IMG/VR virus record: IMGVR_UViG_3300030519_000020
Coordinates: 1-57,262 of that record
Length of the DNA: 57,262 bases
Source: a virus
Strand: one strand, 5' to 3'
Each line of letters starts with the position of its first letter. Within the stretch, counting starts at the first letter, position 1. The position numbers were made by a program, and so were the translations under genes. The notes under the pieces were generated by a model. The model saw only the letters and a list, made by a program, of their open reading frames with translations, did no database searches and was not told the origin of the DNA. Below are positions 32,788 through 42,700 of this stretch, piece by piece.

Positions 32788-33338
32788 GTAGCCGCTGGAA
32801 CATCCTCTGGGTGGCTCCCTGGGGTCTGGCCTCCTGGCTCCTGGTGGAGGTGGCCGTATTCATCCCTCTGTTTCTGCTTGGACTCGCACTGCTCCCTGTG
32901 TTGCTCAAATGGGCGCCCATCGTTCATACAGAAAGCCGGGTCAACGCCGGCCAGCAGATCGAGATGTTCCGTTGGAGGTGGGCACAGACGATATGGGGGA
33001 ACTGGGAGGACGGGCTGTTGCCGGCGTGGTGGGCGCAGCAGGGCGGTTCTCGCTATTCATGGTTTATTCGGAACCCCGTGTGCAACATGCGGTTCTGGCC
33101 TATCGTTTCCACTATGCCGTCCACAGGTGTCCGCTGGTGTGGCAACGTATCCGCTATCCCCCCTGACGGTTCACCTGGATGGTTTGTTGCATGGCAGGGC
33201 GGGTATGTTGGAATACGATGGCAGTGTAAATCATGGGGTATATGGGTAGGGTGGAAATTGAACCCTGCGGATCGGAATGGGTGTGACGATTACCGCCGCT
33301 TCGGGATAGGTACAGCCTGTCAAATCATGAGGTTCTAA
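32784..33338 (+). CDS. membrane protein of phage DUF7338-like type (184 aa)
   Basis: Overlaps the previous gene as ATGA. One long hydrophobic N-terminal segment (residues about 10-42), then a soluble domain with 'FIRNPVCNMRFW', like the 'NPVNN' motif of this family, and a Trp-rich end. Its function is not established. Probably attached to the inner membrane. Confidence 0.55.
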   Translation: MSSRWNILWVAPWGLASWLLVEVAVFIPLFLLGLALLPVLLKWAPIVHTESRVNAGQQIEMFRWRWAQTIWGNWEDGLLPAWWAQQGGSRYSWFIRNPVCNMRFWPIVSTMPSTGVRWCGNVSAIPPDGSPGWFVAWQGGYVGIRWQCKSWGIWVGWKLNPADRNGCDDYRRFGIGTACQIMRF

Positions 33339-33372
33339 GAGGCTTGTGCTAAAATGGCGCATGGAGGGCCGG

Positions 33373-33774
33373 ATGTCACCTGACTTTGAGGCGTGGTTGA
33401 TGCGGGGGTTGGTGGTCGTCCTCCTGACCGTGATCGGGTATCTACTCATAGCGCTGAAGAATGGCCAAGACGAGAGAATCGACAAGATTGAATCCAAGCG
33501 CGATGAAGACAAAGTCCAATTCGGCGAGTCGTTGCGCCGTATCGTTGATAATTTCACATCAGAGAACAAGGAAACCAGAAGCGAGTTCAAGGCGGCAATC
33601 GAAGTTTTGACGAACAACCTTGAGAAGAACACGACAGCCCTGACCGAAATGAAAGTCGCCCTTGCCGCGAACTACTCGGATTTTGTGGCGGCCGATGTCT
33701 ACCGGCAGGACCAGAAGGAAATCTGGAATTCTTTTCGTGAATGCCAGGAAGCCCATAGTTGTCACCCCAAGTGA
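33373..33774 (+). CDS. membrane-anchored coiled-coil protein (133 aa)
   Basis: ATG 33373 chosen for the GGAGG site 6 bases upstream. Residues 8-27 form a membrane helix ('RGLVVVLLTVIGYLLIAL'), then a heptad-rich coiled coil (RIDKIESKRDEDKVQFGESL) and a long helical tail. The layout resembles accessory lysis or membrane-scaffold proteins. Not recognised. Confidence 0.55.
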   Translation: MSPDFEAWLMRGLVVVLLTVIGYLLIALKNGQDERIDKIESKRDEDKVQFGESLRRIVDNFTSENKETRSEFKAAIEVLTNNLEKNTTALTEMKVALAANYSDFVAADVYRQDQKEIWNSFRECQEAHSCHPK

Positions 33775-33861
33775 TGCCCTTGCCACGCCACTTGGTCTAC
33801 ACGTTTTGGCAACCCACCCACCCGCCCGCCGGAGCCACCGGCCATCTCCTAGGAGAACATC

Positions 33862-34695
33862 ATGGCTAAGACCCACGTTTTCAAGTTCCCGTTCTCGAAC
33901 CTCGTGTTCGTCGGGACCATCCAGAACAAGGCCGCGAATGGCCCCGGTTCCACCCTCTATGCCAATACCTCCACGGGTTACGGCAACCAGGGCTCGGTGC
34001 TGGTCGTCTCCAGCGTGACTTCGGGCGGCAACAACATCATCTACACGCCTCCCACCGCCCCGATTGCGGCCACGGCCATGGTCGCCGGCCTGACCTACAT
34101 CATCCAGACGCTGGGCACCACGAACTACCTGCTGTGCGGCTCCCCGTCCAATTCCCCCGGGCAGGCGTTCACCGCGACCGTGGCTGGCATCGGGACCGGA
34201 ACCGTCCTGCTGTCCATGGACTCTCTGCTCCTGAACGCTCCTGGCGTTCCGGCTGGCGTCCACATTGTCGGCTGTGACGGCACTGGCACCCCGGGGGGTG
34301 CGAGCAACTACTACCTGGACAACGTGACCCCGATCTATATCCCGGGTGGCATCAGCATGACCCAGGGCCGTCACTTCCGGAACCAGGTTTCGGCTATCGC
34401 TTCGTTCCCTGAGTCGGTTACTGAGCCCCTTCAGACCGTGGTGATCAGCCAGTTCTCGGCTGATACCGGCAGTGTGGCCAGCACCTACGTCCAGGGCAGT
34501 GTGGATGGCGGGCAGAACTGGGTTGCTGTCTCCAGCGCCCTGGCCCTCACCACCGCTGCCCCGACCAATACCTGGCAGTCTTCGGCTTCGGCTACCTATG
34601 CAGCCTACGACACGTTCCGCATCCTCAACGGGACCGTGACGGGCCTCGCCAGCGTCGGCGGAACCATCCGCGCCTTGAATATGTTTACCCGGTAG
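33862..34695 (+). CDS. virion protein with one GTTDFTAIGA-type module (277 aa)
   Basis: Starts after AGGAGAACATC. The middle carries a diverged module ('VAGLTYIIQTLGTTNYLLCG ... TGTV'), followed by a beta-rich region ('QVSAIASFPESVTEPLQTVV'). C-ending codons and a downstream hairpin suggest high expression, so a decoration or tail protein is likely. Confidence 0.5.
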   Translation: MAKTHVFKFPFSNLVFVGTIQNKAANGPGSTLYANTSTGYGNQGSVLVVSSVTSGGNNIIYTPPTAPIAATAMVAGLTYIIQTLGTTNYLLCGSPSNSPGQAFTATVAGIGTGTVLLSMDSLLLNAPGVPAGVHIVGCDGTGTPGGASNYYLDNVTPIYIPGGISMTQGRHFRNQVSAIASFPESVTEPLQTVVISQFSADTGSVASTYVQGSVDGGQNWVAVSSALALTTAAPTNTWQSSASATYAAYDTFRILNGTVTGLASVGGTIRALNMFTR

Positions 34696-34701
34696 GACCA
34701 C

Positions 34702-34719
34702 GGGGGGAGCGATCCCCCC
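34702..34719 (+). terminator. G6/C6 hairpin
   Basis: GGGGGG-AGCGAT-CCCCCC six bases after the stop of the preceding gene. No T run, so partial termination or mRNA stabilisation is more likely. Confidence 0.4.
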
Positions 34720-34736
34720 AACTATCTGAGGGCCAG

Positions 34737-35777
34737 ATGATCCTAGCCACGATTACCATGACTTCGAACCGCGAGAACATCATTGGTGATGCTCTGCGGA
34801 GCGTGGTGGGATTTGCTGACCTTTGTATTCTGGTTGACCTTGGGATTACCGACAACACCGTGCAGGTGGCACGGGAGATCGTTGGGGACAAACTCCGGGT
34901 CGTCAAATATCAGGAAGTTCCCAGTCCTCGCAATTTCGGGCTGGATGCGGCGGCTGAGATGGGCGCGGATTGGGCCTGCACCTTGGACACCGATGAGCGG
35001 ATGCACTTTGATGGCGTTGACATCAAAGATGCGCTAGAGAAGATCGGGGCCGGGACTGTCCTAGTCCCTCACGATTCTGGGTGCTACTGCAAGGAACGGT
35101 TCTTCAAACTCCCGGCGCTGGACAAGTTCATCGGCTACGTCCATGAATGCGTTCCCCCTGTCAATACTCCCCAGGTCTACATGAATGGGGTATGCTTTTC
35201 TGAACTGCCGAAGTCTGCGGAACTGGCTCATGAAAAGGCTGAGTCCATCGTGGATTCCCTCACAAAAAGCACAGAGGAAGATCCGGGTAACCCCAGGTGG
35301 TGGTATTACCTGGGCGACACCCTATCCACCCTGGGGCGACTCGATGAGGCGCTACACGCCTTCCAGGCATGCGCGGAGTTGAATGGTTGGGACGAGGAAT
35401 CGGCCTGGGCATGTTTCCGAGCGGCCACCATTCTAGCCGAGCAGCACCAGCCGTTCGAGGCTATCGAGACGTGCGCCAAGGGCCTTGCCAGATACCCTGC
35501 CATGGCAGAACTCGCTTGGCTGGCCGGGGAAATTGCTTTCGCTGGTGCGCAGTATGGTAAGGCTATCTACTGGGCCAGAATGGCTGTGGCAAACGGGATC
35601 AATGATGGCGAACATACGATCCGCCCTCGTATCGGGTACCGACATGTGTTCGGGCTTACGGCGGGTCCGTATTGCCTGATGGTCAAGGCATACAATGCCC
35701 TTGGCATGACCGCAGAAAAGGAAAGTTGTGAGAAGGTTCTCAACAGGTTGAATGCCAAGGAGGCTGATCATGCCTAA
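34737..35777 (+). CDS. GT2-family glycosyltransferase with TPR-like tail (346 aa)
   Basis: N-domain has the GT2 fold signature: 'MILATITMTSNRENIIGDAL', 'LCILVDLGITDNTVQVAREI', and a DxD-like 'CTLDTDERM' that would bind the metal and nucleotide-sugar. Residues about 170-345 hold TPR-like helices ('PRWWYYLGDTLSTLGRLDEA', 'AWACFRAATILAEQHQPFEA'). Sits among fibre and tail genes, so its likely substrate is a virion protein or host surface sugar. No acceptor can be read from sequence. Confidence 0.75.
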   Translation: MILATITMTSNRENIIGDALRSVVGFADLCILVDLGITDNTVQVAREIVGDKLRVVKYQEVPSPRNFGLDAAAEMGADWACTLDTDERMHFDGVDIKDALEKIGAGTVLVPHDSGCYCKERFFKLPALDKFIGYVHECVPPVNTPQVYMNGVCFSELPKSAELAHEKAESIVDSLTKSTEEDPGNPRWWYYLGDTLSTLGRLDEALHAFQACAELNGWDEESAWACFRAATILAEQHQPFEAIETCAKGLARYPAMAELAWLAGEIAFAGAQYGKAIYWARMAVANGINDGEHTIRPRIGYRHVFGLTAGPYCLMVKAYNALGMTAEKESCEKVLNRLNAKEADHA

Positions 35778-36597
35778 GACCACATACCAGTATTCCAATA
35801 ACAATGTGTCAGCGGTTTCTACCAACTACTGCATGGGCATCATTGAGGCTGGGCCCACGAAGAAGTTGCAACTCCAGAGACTTTCCCTTTGGAACCCTGG
35901 CATGATGACGACCGCGCAGTTGACGACCATCACCATTTACCAGCAGACGACCGTTGGATCCGGGACAACTGGAACGGCCCCCCCCCGGGATCCCAACAAC
36001 CCGGCATTCAGTGGCACCATTCGCGTGGCGGGGGCTACCGCTGGGACGTTAGGGGTTGCGCTCGGGTCGTTCGTTGTGTGGGTCCCCGCTGCGCTCGGGC
36101 CATTCGCTTCTGCCATCCTGGACCTCACCAATGAGGGCCTAGTCCAGCCTCCTACGATTGACCCGGGTCTTGTTGCCGCGCTTGCGGCATCGGCCATGGC
36201 CGGGACAAATTACTACATGATCGCGTCCCTCGGGAATACGGTCTGGAATACCTACGCGACGAACGGACTTGCCAGCCCTGTGGTGGGATCGATCTTCCAG
36301 GCTAGCGGCGCCGGGACCGGGACCGGGACCGTGACGCCTCTGGTCCTGGCCACTGCCCTTTCGGCTGGAGTCACTTATCAGATCGCGTCCATGGGGACGA
36401 CAACCCCGGCGCAGTGGATCGCGGTGGGGGCATCCGGATATGTGGCAGTAGGGACTACATTCAAGGCGACTGGAGCAGCCGTTGGAACCGGTTTGTGTGT
36501 GGCTATGACCTCTGGAGCCGGTATTGCGCTTGTGGTAACCAATGGGGCAGCGGGCGCTAATAACCTATCCTTCTCTTGCGAGATCACCGAAAGCTAG
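35770..36597 (+). CDS. virion protein with two GTTDFTAIGA-type modules (275 aa)
   Basis: ATG 35770 after AAGGAGG, overlapping the glycosyltransferase end. Residues about 143-245 hold two modules ('GTNYYMIASLGNTVWNTYAT', 'GVTYQIASMGTTTPAQWIAV'), each ending Gly/Thr-rich. The first half has Ile/Thr-rich strands. Likely a surface-exposed tail or fibre-associated protein. Confidence 0.55.
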   Translation: MPKTTYQYSNNNVSAVSTNYCMGIIEAGPTKKLQLQRLSLWNPGMMTTAQLTTITIYQQTTVGSGTTGTAPPRDPNNPAFSGTIRVAGATAGTLGVALGSFVVWVPAALGPFASAILDLTNEGLVQPPTIDPGLVAALAASAMAGTNYYMIASLGNTVWNTYATNGLASPVVGSIFQASGAGTGTGTVTPLVLATALSAGVTYQIASMGTTTPAQWIAVGASGYVAVGTTFKATGAAVGTGLCVAMTSGAGIALVVTNGAAGANNLSFSCEITES

Positions 36598-36600
36598 GAC

Positions 36601-37029
36601 ATGAAACTCGTTGATGCCTATCCGGACTACCTGACCGCTGGGACCACGTTCCAGCGGTTGGCTCCGCCTAGCGCAACGACCGTCCTGGCTTATGCGACTT
36701 TCAATGAGGACCCCCACCGGCAACTGCTACCCTTCGTAGATACCGACCTGATCTATCCTGGACCGAATGGGGTGATAGGCGACCCGTCCGTGCTGCGCCG
36801 ATTCTACGGGGTGCGTTTCGGAGGCGGCGGGAAACTGTTCGTTCGGGCACTGGTCGATGCAACAGAAGTTGCACGTGGCTACGTTACCCTGGCAGAAGAT
36901 CCGAATCAGGCGTCCATCTTCCACCTCCCGAACGGGACATCCGGCTACGGGCTGAGGCTCCAGATCATCGGCCTAGCTTGGTGGCGCTTCTTCTACATCG
37001 ACTGGGATGCTGTGGGGGACGAGGAATGA
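36601..37029 (+). CDS. hypothetical virion-region protein (142 aa)
   Basis: ATG 36601 close behind the previous stop. Beta-rich ('RRFYGVRFGGGGKLFVRALV'), Gly-rich middle, Trp/Phe-rich end. No family recognised. It overlaps the next gene as ATGA. Confidence 0.55.
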   Translation: MKLVDAYPDYLTAGTTFQRLAPPSATTVLAYATFNEDPHRQLLPFVDTDLIYPGPNGVIGDPSVLRRFYGVRFGGGGKLFVRALVDATEVARGYVTLAEDPNQASIFHLPNGTSGYGLRLQIIGLAWWRFFYIDWDAVGDEE

Positions 37030-37505
37030 TTACGCATCAGATGGGCGCAAGCGGGTGGGGCGTGGTTGAGGCCAACCCTGATCTGTTGCGCTCGTTTGTC
37101 TACACGCTTGAGGAAGCGATCCTTGGGCGCGAACAGATTCTTGTTCCGGTGGTCCACAAGTTCGCTCACGGGCTGTATGTGCGGGAGATCGTGCTGAAGA
37201 AGGGGACGGCCCTGACCGGCCGGATCCACAAACAGGATGACTTCCAGGTGGTCTACTGGGGGGACATCTCCATCCTGACCGAGAACGGATTGCAGCGGTT
37301 CACGGGCCCGAACGGGTTCACTTCCAAGGCTGGCGTCAAACCGTATGCATTCGCTCATGAGGACACGTTCTACAGCACGATCCATCACACCCATTCGACT
37401 GACCTGAAAGAGATCGAACGGGAATTGTTCGAGGATGAGCCGCAGCATGCGCTGGACTTTGAAACCGGAGAGATTCTCCAGGGGGTGCTTCCATGTCGGC
37501 AATGA
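37026..37505 (+). CDS. cupin-like small protein (159 aa)
   Basis: Sequence has the cupin-type strand spacing ('VREIVLKKGTALTGRIHKQD', then 'QVVYWGDISILTENGLQRF') and late His residues in 'AFAHEDTFYSTIHHTHSTD' that could bind a metal. Similar cupin-like proteins occur next to phage internal-virion genes. A sugar-binding or metal-dependent activity is possible, in keeping with the nearby glycosyltransferase. Confidence 0.55.
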   Translation: MITHQMGASGWGVVEANPDLLRSFVYTLEEAILGREQILVPVVHKFAHGLYVREIVLKKGTALTGRIHKQDDFQVVYWGDISILTENGLQRFTGPNGFTSKAGVKPYAFAHEDTFYSTIHHTHSTDLKEIERELFEDEPQHALDFETGEILQGVLPCRQ

Positions 37506-38155
37506 TCGGTGTCGCGGCAGTTGGAGTAGGGGCAAGCATCTTCTCTGGGATCAGCAGCGGCAACGCAGCGAAGCGGGAGCGTGCAGCGGCGGAGCAGCAG
37601 TACCAGGAGAACCAGCAGATTGCCCAGGAAGTCAAACAGCAGGAAGCCGTGCCCCAGGCCGCTGAAGAAAACCTGCTCGGGGAATACCAGTCCAAGAACC
37701 TGACCCCAGAGGCGCAGATTGCCACGGATCGATTCAAGGCTGACTCGGCACAGACCCAGCGGAACATCCAGGGCAATGCTGGGATGACCGGGCAGGGTGT
37801 GGCCGGCGCCCGGGCCCTGACCACTTCGTTCAATACGGATGAGGGGTTGGCTGGTATCAGTCTCCAGGATGCCGTGGCGAAACGCCAGGGCACCTTGCAG
37901 ACGGCCCAGGCGCTCAAACAGACTCCAGGTTGGGCTAGCCTTGCCACCGGAGCGAATACCCAGATGGGGAATGCGCAGAATCAGTGGGCTAGTCAGGATT
38001 CCGACAAGTCCCAGAGCGCCTACGGGCAAGCGGCTACTGGGCTGGGGAATCTGGCTAAACTGTATCAGCCCCAGCAACAGCAGGGTGGGACCGTAGATGA
38101 CCAGACAGCAGAAAACTTGGCGACTCCGGCCGCTGGCACTGGAAGTTTTTTCTAG
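37493..38155 (+). CDS. internal virion/ejection protein candidate (220 aa)
   Basis: Short hydrophobic start ('MIGVAAVGVGASIFSGIS'), then Gln/Ala-rich helices. Typical of small ejected proteins that come before the large internal proteins. Overlaps the previous gene by 13 bases. Confidence 0.55.
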   Translation: MSAMIGVAAVGVGASIFSGISSGNAAKRERAAAEQQYQENQQIAQEVKQQEAVPQAAEENLLGEYQSKNLTPEAQIATDRFKADSAQTQRNIQGNAGMTGQGVAGARALTTSFNTDEGLAGISLQDAVAKRQGTLQTAQALKQTPGWASLATGANTQMGNAQNQWASQDSDKSQSAYGQAATGLGNLAKLYQPQQQQGGTVDDQTAENLATPAAGTGSFF

Positions 38156-38164
38156 GAGGGGATC

Positions 38165-39706
38165 ATGGCTGGACTGGGCGATATTACATCGGCACTGGGC
38201 GGGATCGGGGAGGCCATCAACGGGGGCGTCTCTGGATACATCGAGGCCAAGAAAGAGAAGCGGGTCACTGATCGCCAGGATCAACTGTGGAATGAGCAGC
38301 AGGACGAGAAGGCGGTCCAGGATGTAACGGATGCTGGGAACGTAGCCAATTTTAGGTCCAAGGACATCAACCCGATCTATCAGGTTGACCAGCATTGGGG
38401 AGGGCTAGAAAATCCTGCGCCGCAGGGTGCAGGGACCACGCAAACGGGATCCTCCCCACAGGTGCCCGCCCGGACGGTAAAGGCTGCTCCTGCGGCTCCC
38501 CAGGGCAGTTTGGCCCAGGCTGTGGCGCAGCGGCAGACGCAAACGGCAGGGGCACAACCCCAGGCAATGGCTACTGCCCAGCCTGTCGCCCAACCCCAGC
38601 AGGAAGCTCCGGCCGTGCCTCCCCCGGGGTGGGAACCTTCCGACCCGGCCCTGAAGGGTCTGAATACCAAATACGAGAAGGCGCGGCAGCAGGCGGATGA
38701 AGACTTGGCTAAGATCGATGCCATGGCCGGGAACGATCCTGCACGGAAGCAGCGGTTGTATGCAGCCTATTACCGGTTGAACAAGCCGAAGTTTGATGAC
38801 CTTCAACAGGAATTGATCGACTACAACAAAACAAGGGCCCAGGCTTATCAGAAGAAACGGGCCATCGACGGGATGGAGAAATGGTTCTCTGATGAGGGGT
38901 TGGGTAATACCTTCGGGCAGGGAGCCAGAAAAGAGGGGAATACACTAGTCCTACCTGATGGCAAGACGGGGATGATCCTCCAAACTCCACTTATCTGGGC
39001 TGCCTACAAGCAGGGGATTGCCACAGAGAAAGAAGTTATGGATGCATGGGGGAAGGACACCAAGAATGCCGAAGACCTGATGTCCAAGAGCAAGGAAACG
39101 GCTGTTGAAATTGAGAAGATGAGAGAGCAGAACAGACTTCAACTTGCCCAGTTGCGGGCACAGCGAGATCCCAAGGCAGACATGGCCCAGAGGGTGTATG
39201 CGCTACATCGGCACATGGGCGAAGACGACGCTACCGCAACCAGGGCTGAGGCAAGTTTCATCGAACATGGAGATAAGACCGACCTGGACAAGCTCAAGGA
39301 AGATGATATGGAACAGACTCGGGCTGGAAAACGGGTTGACAGTGTTATGAAACAGTTCGCAGACATCGATGGTGGCTATGACGAGAAGAAGATGACGCCT
39401 TCAAGGACATTAGCCATTTACAATTCGATGATCAAGACGGACAAACCTGGAGCGGCGGCCTTGTACCTTAGGCTTCCGGACCCCAATCGTGCCGCCATCG
39501 ACGCGCAGAACGCACAGGATGCCGGTGCCAACCGCCCTGGCTCCGGGCAGTCTCCGACTGCCAAGCCTAGTCAGGTCAAGAGCCCGTTCCAGAAGCCATC
39601 GACTGGGCCAACCGTAGGATCGTCTACGAAACTCAAGGACGGTGCATACACCGTCAACGGGAAAACGGTCACGGTGGCTGGTGGCAAAGTGGTTAAAATT
39701 AGCTAG
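38165..39706 (+). CDS. internal virion/ejection protein (513 aa)
   Basis: Gln/Ala/Pro-rich N-terminal region ('PQGSLAQAVAQRQTQTAGAQ'), coiled-coil segments ('KYEKARQQADEDLAKIDA', 'VEIEKMREQNRLQLAQLRAQ') and a disordered C-terminus. Located in the position of internal proteins between fibres and the giant polyvalent protein. Likely ejected with DNA. Confidence 0.6.
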   Translation: MAGLGDITSALGGIGEAINGGVSGYIEAKKEKRVTDRQDQLWNEQQDEKAVQDVTDAGNVANFRSKDINPIYQVDQHWGGLENPAPQGAGTTQTGSSPQVPARTVKAAPAAPQGSLAQAVAQRQTQTAGAQPQAMATAQPVAQPQQEAPAVPPPGWEPSDPALKGLNTKYEKARQQADEDLAKIDAMAGNDPARKQRLYAAYYRLNKPKFDDLQQELIDYNKTRAQAYQKKRAIDGMEKWFSDEGLGNTFGQGARKEGNTLVLPDGKTGMILQTPLIWAAYKQGIATEKEVMDAWGKDTKNAEDLMSKSKETAVEIEKMREQNRLQLAQLRAQRDPKADMAQRVYALHRHMGEDDATATRAEASFIEHGDKTDLDKLKEDDMEQTRAGKRVDSVMKQFADIDGGYDEKKMTPSRTLAIYNSMIKTDKPGAAALYLRLPDPNRAAIDAQNAQDAGANRPGSGQSPTAKPSQVKSPFQKPSTGPTVGSSTKLKDGAYTVNGKTVTVAGGKVVKIS

Positions 39707-39718
39707 ACCGGAGGAATC

Positions 39719-42700
39719 ATGGCCGATAATTGGGAAGATCAGGCCGTGCCGATTCAGCCGGACGCAGGTTGGGAGTCTCAGGCGGTCCCAGTCAAAGCCC
39801 CCACCACACAGCCGGTCACTCCTCGCCCACCCGCTCCGCAAGGGACGGGTACCGTTTCTGCCCTATCTCCAGAGGAATACCAGAAGGTGGAGTCCCAGGC
39901 GGAACGTGCTGGTACTCCCCTCGAACGGGCGCAGGGGCAGGGTGGGTCGATAAAGACGCTCCCGAGGCGGGCCCAGGAAGCAGCAGCCTATGGGGTTGGC
40001 GCATCACTAGCGGCGGCCGCTGGTCTACCGGCTGGGATTCTTCACTACTCGGCGTTGCCAGCCTATGCGCTTGGCCTAACCAAGACTGGTGATGCGATCA
40101 ACAAGGTAGCCGATGCCATCACTCCTAGCAGCGCCCAGACCGAACTAGCGAAACAGGCCCCGAAGACGCCAGAAGGAAAGGTCATTGCGGCTGGGACGAA
40201 GTTCGCTACGGATGTGATCACGCTGGGAGCAGGCGGCAAGGTGGTCGCCAATACCGGGAAGATCCCCAAGTGGGCCATCCCTTCGTATTTCGCTGTCCAG
40301 ACGGCCGGGAATTCGGCATCCATGGCCCATGCTAGCGGCAAGGATGCCAGCCAGCCGATCCGGACGACCGTAGGCGCCACCTCTGAGGCGGCACTAGCCT
40401 ACCTCGCGGGTATGACTATTGGGAGGACCGTACCGGGACCCGAGTTCTCCAACCCACTGGCCACGGCCGGCGCACAGGTTGCCGGTGCTGGCGGGGTTGG
40501 GGCTGCGCTCCAGACAGGACAGAACCTCGTGGCCAAGGGGACGTATGATCCGGATCGTCCGCTCATGGCCAATGTCTGGGAGTCAGCAGCCATGTTCGGG
40601 GCTGCGTCTCTGGCTAACACACTGTCCCAGACGAGCAACCAGCGGGCAACGATGTTGGAGCATCCCCAGGGTCCTGAAGCCTACATGAAGGACTTCAAGA
40701 CGGCCATGGACAGCGCCGATGCTGCTCACGAGGAAGGACATTTGAAGAACGCGCCCTATCAGGGGATGAAGCGAGCCTATTCCAGATCCCAGGCCGTGTA
40801 CAACCAGTTGATGAAGACTGCGGCCGGTAAGGAGGCCCAGGCCAAGGCGGCGGCAGCGGAGGAGTTCCCTACCGTCAAACAGTTATTCCCAGAAGGCAAG
40901 GGCCCCACACCCGAGCAGGAGGTACAAGATGCCCTACAAGAGCAAGGCCCAGCAGAGACTGTTCCACGCGAAGGAAGCGAGGGGGGGAATATCCCCAAAG
41001 GTCGTGAAGGAGTGGGACAAGGCCAGCAAGGGGAAGAAACTCCCAGAGAAAAAGAAGAAGCCCAAAAAGAGGTAGCTAAGCCTCCCGTCAAGATCGTTGA
41101 CCAGACTTCATACAAGGGGGTCCGCCAGGGCTCGCTCATGGGGCCGGATGATGAAATGATGGTGGCCAAGGACGCCAAGGGCAACGACATTGGCAAGCTC
41201 TGGGTCACGAAGAAACCGGATGGGTTCGAGGTTCGGAAGGTAGAAGTGGACCCGAAGAGCCGTCGCCAGGGCGTGGCTGAGCAGCTTTACGTGGAGGCAC
41301 ACAACCGGTATGGCGCCTACAAGGGCGCAACCGATCAGACCCCGGACGGGAAGGCGATGAACACCCGTTTGCGCGAGACGCATCCTGAGATTTTCGAGAC
41401 GACTCCAAAGGCATCGGAAGATACGATGGACATCAAGGCCGAGTTTGACAAGCCATTCCCGGACTTCGACAAGAAGGGAGATGACTACGGCTACCCGGAG
41501 AATCTAAAAGATGCTCACGATACTGCGCACCTAATGGCCCCGGAAGAATTAGACAAGTCCATCGAAGACCTAAAGGCATTTGAGGCGAATCAGGTAGATG
41601 CAACGGCTATCCCCGAAGCCACAAAGGGGAAGCTCAAAGAAGCCATCAACAAAGGGGATATGGCCCGGTATGACCGTATCCTGGAACATACCGACATGAG
41701 CACAGAAGACGATGCCCGCCTTGGGCTAGCCTATTTCCCCGGGAACCCTCTCACCCTCGAAGATGCAATCAAACTACGGAGGGAGATGGGGAACGATTAT
41801 GCTTCGGATGCTACCGATACAGAATTGAAGCGAAGTATTGGCGCTCATGTCTTTGCCCATGTCTCAGGTAGCGTTGGGTCTGATCCTGCCACCACGTATG
41901 CCATCGTCAACGATTTGAAGGAATACATAAAAAGGGGTGGTGATCTTAATTCTCTCAAGAGTGATCTGATCGCCCAAGCAAGGGGTAGGCATCTCGATCC
42001 CGAACAGGCTGAAGTCATGATCAATAAGTTCAGTGAGAATCTTGGGAAGGTTGGCATTTCGATAACCCCACAAGAGCGAGTGGACCTAGCGTCTCTAGAG
42101 AAGAAGGGCGATGCCTACATGGTTCCCCCTGACCAGATTGCCACCGATCCCGAACGTCTCCAGTTCCGCGACACGAAGGAGCCCGATCCTGGGCTAGTAA
42201 AGAAAGACGGGGATTATCTCGGCTGGGTGGATGAGTCTGGGAAACTGGTTGTCGTGGACGGGCACCACAGTCTCCCAGGCGCTATCGAGGATGGGAAGGA
42301 TATTCCCGTTAGGATGATCGAGGCGAAGGACTCCGAAACCGCTAGAGCCATCGGCGCTATGAAGAACATCGCGGAAGGAGATGCGAGCGGGCGGGATGCC
42401 CAGCGCTTGTTTGAAGAGACGGGGATCACTCCGGAAGAAGTGAAGGCGGCTGGGATCAAAGTGAAGACCCCTAAGATCGAAGCCAAGGATGAAGTCCCGC
42501 TCCCCAAGGAACCGCTCTACCGCCCTTTGGATGAAACCGAGCGTAAGGACGTGCTAGCTCAGGTGAAGGATGCTCTCCCGGAAGCGAAGCCGGCGAAGTA
42601 TGCTCCCAAAGTAAGCCAAGAGTCTACTGCCAAACGGAGAGAGATGGTCAAGGCCATCGAACCAGATCCGATGGTCCGGGCCAAAATGTATCGAATCAGT

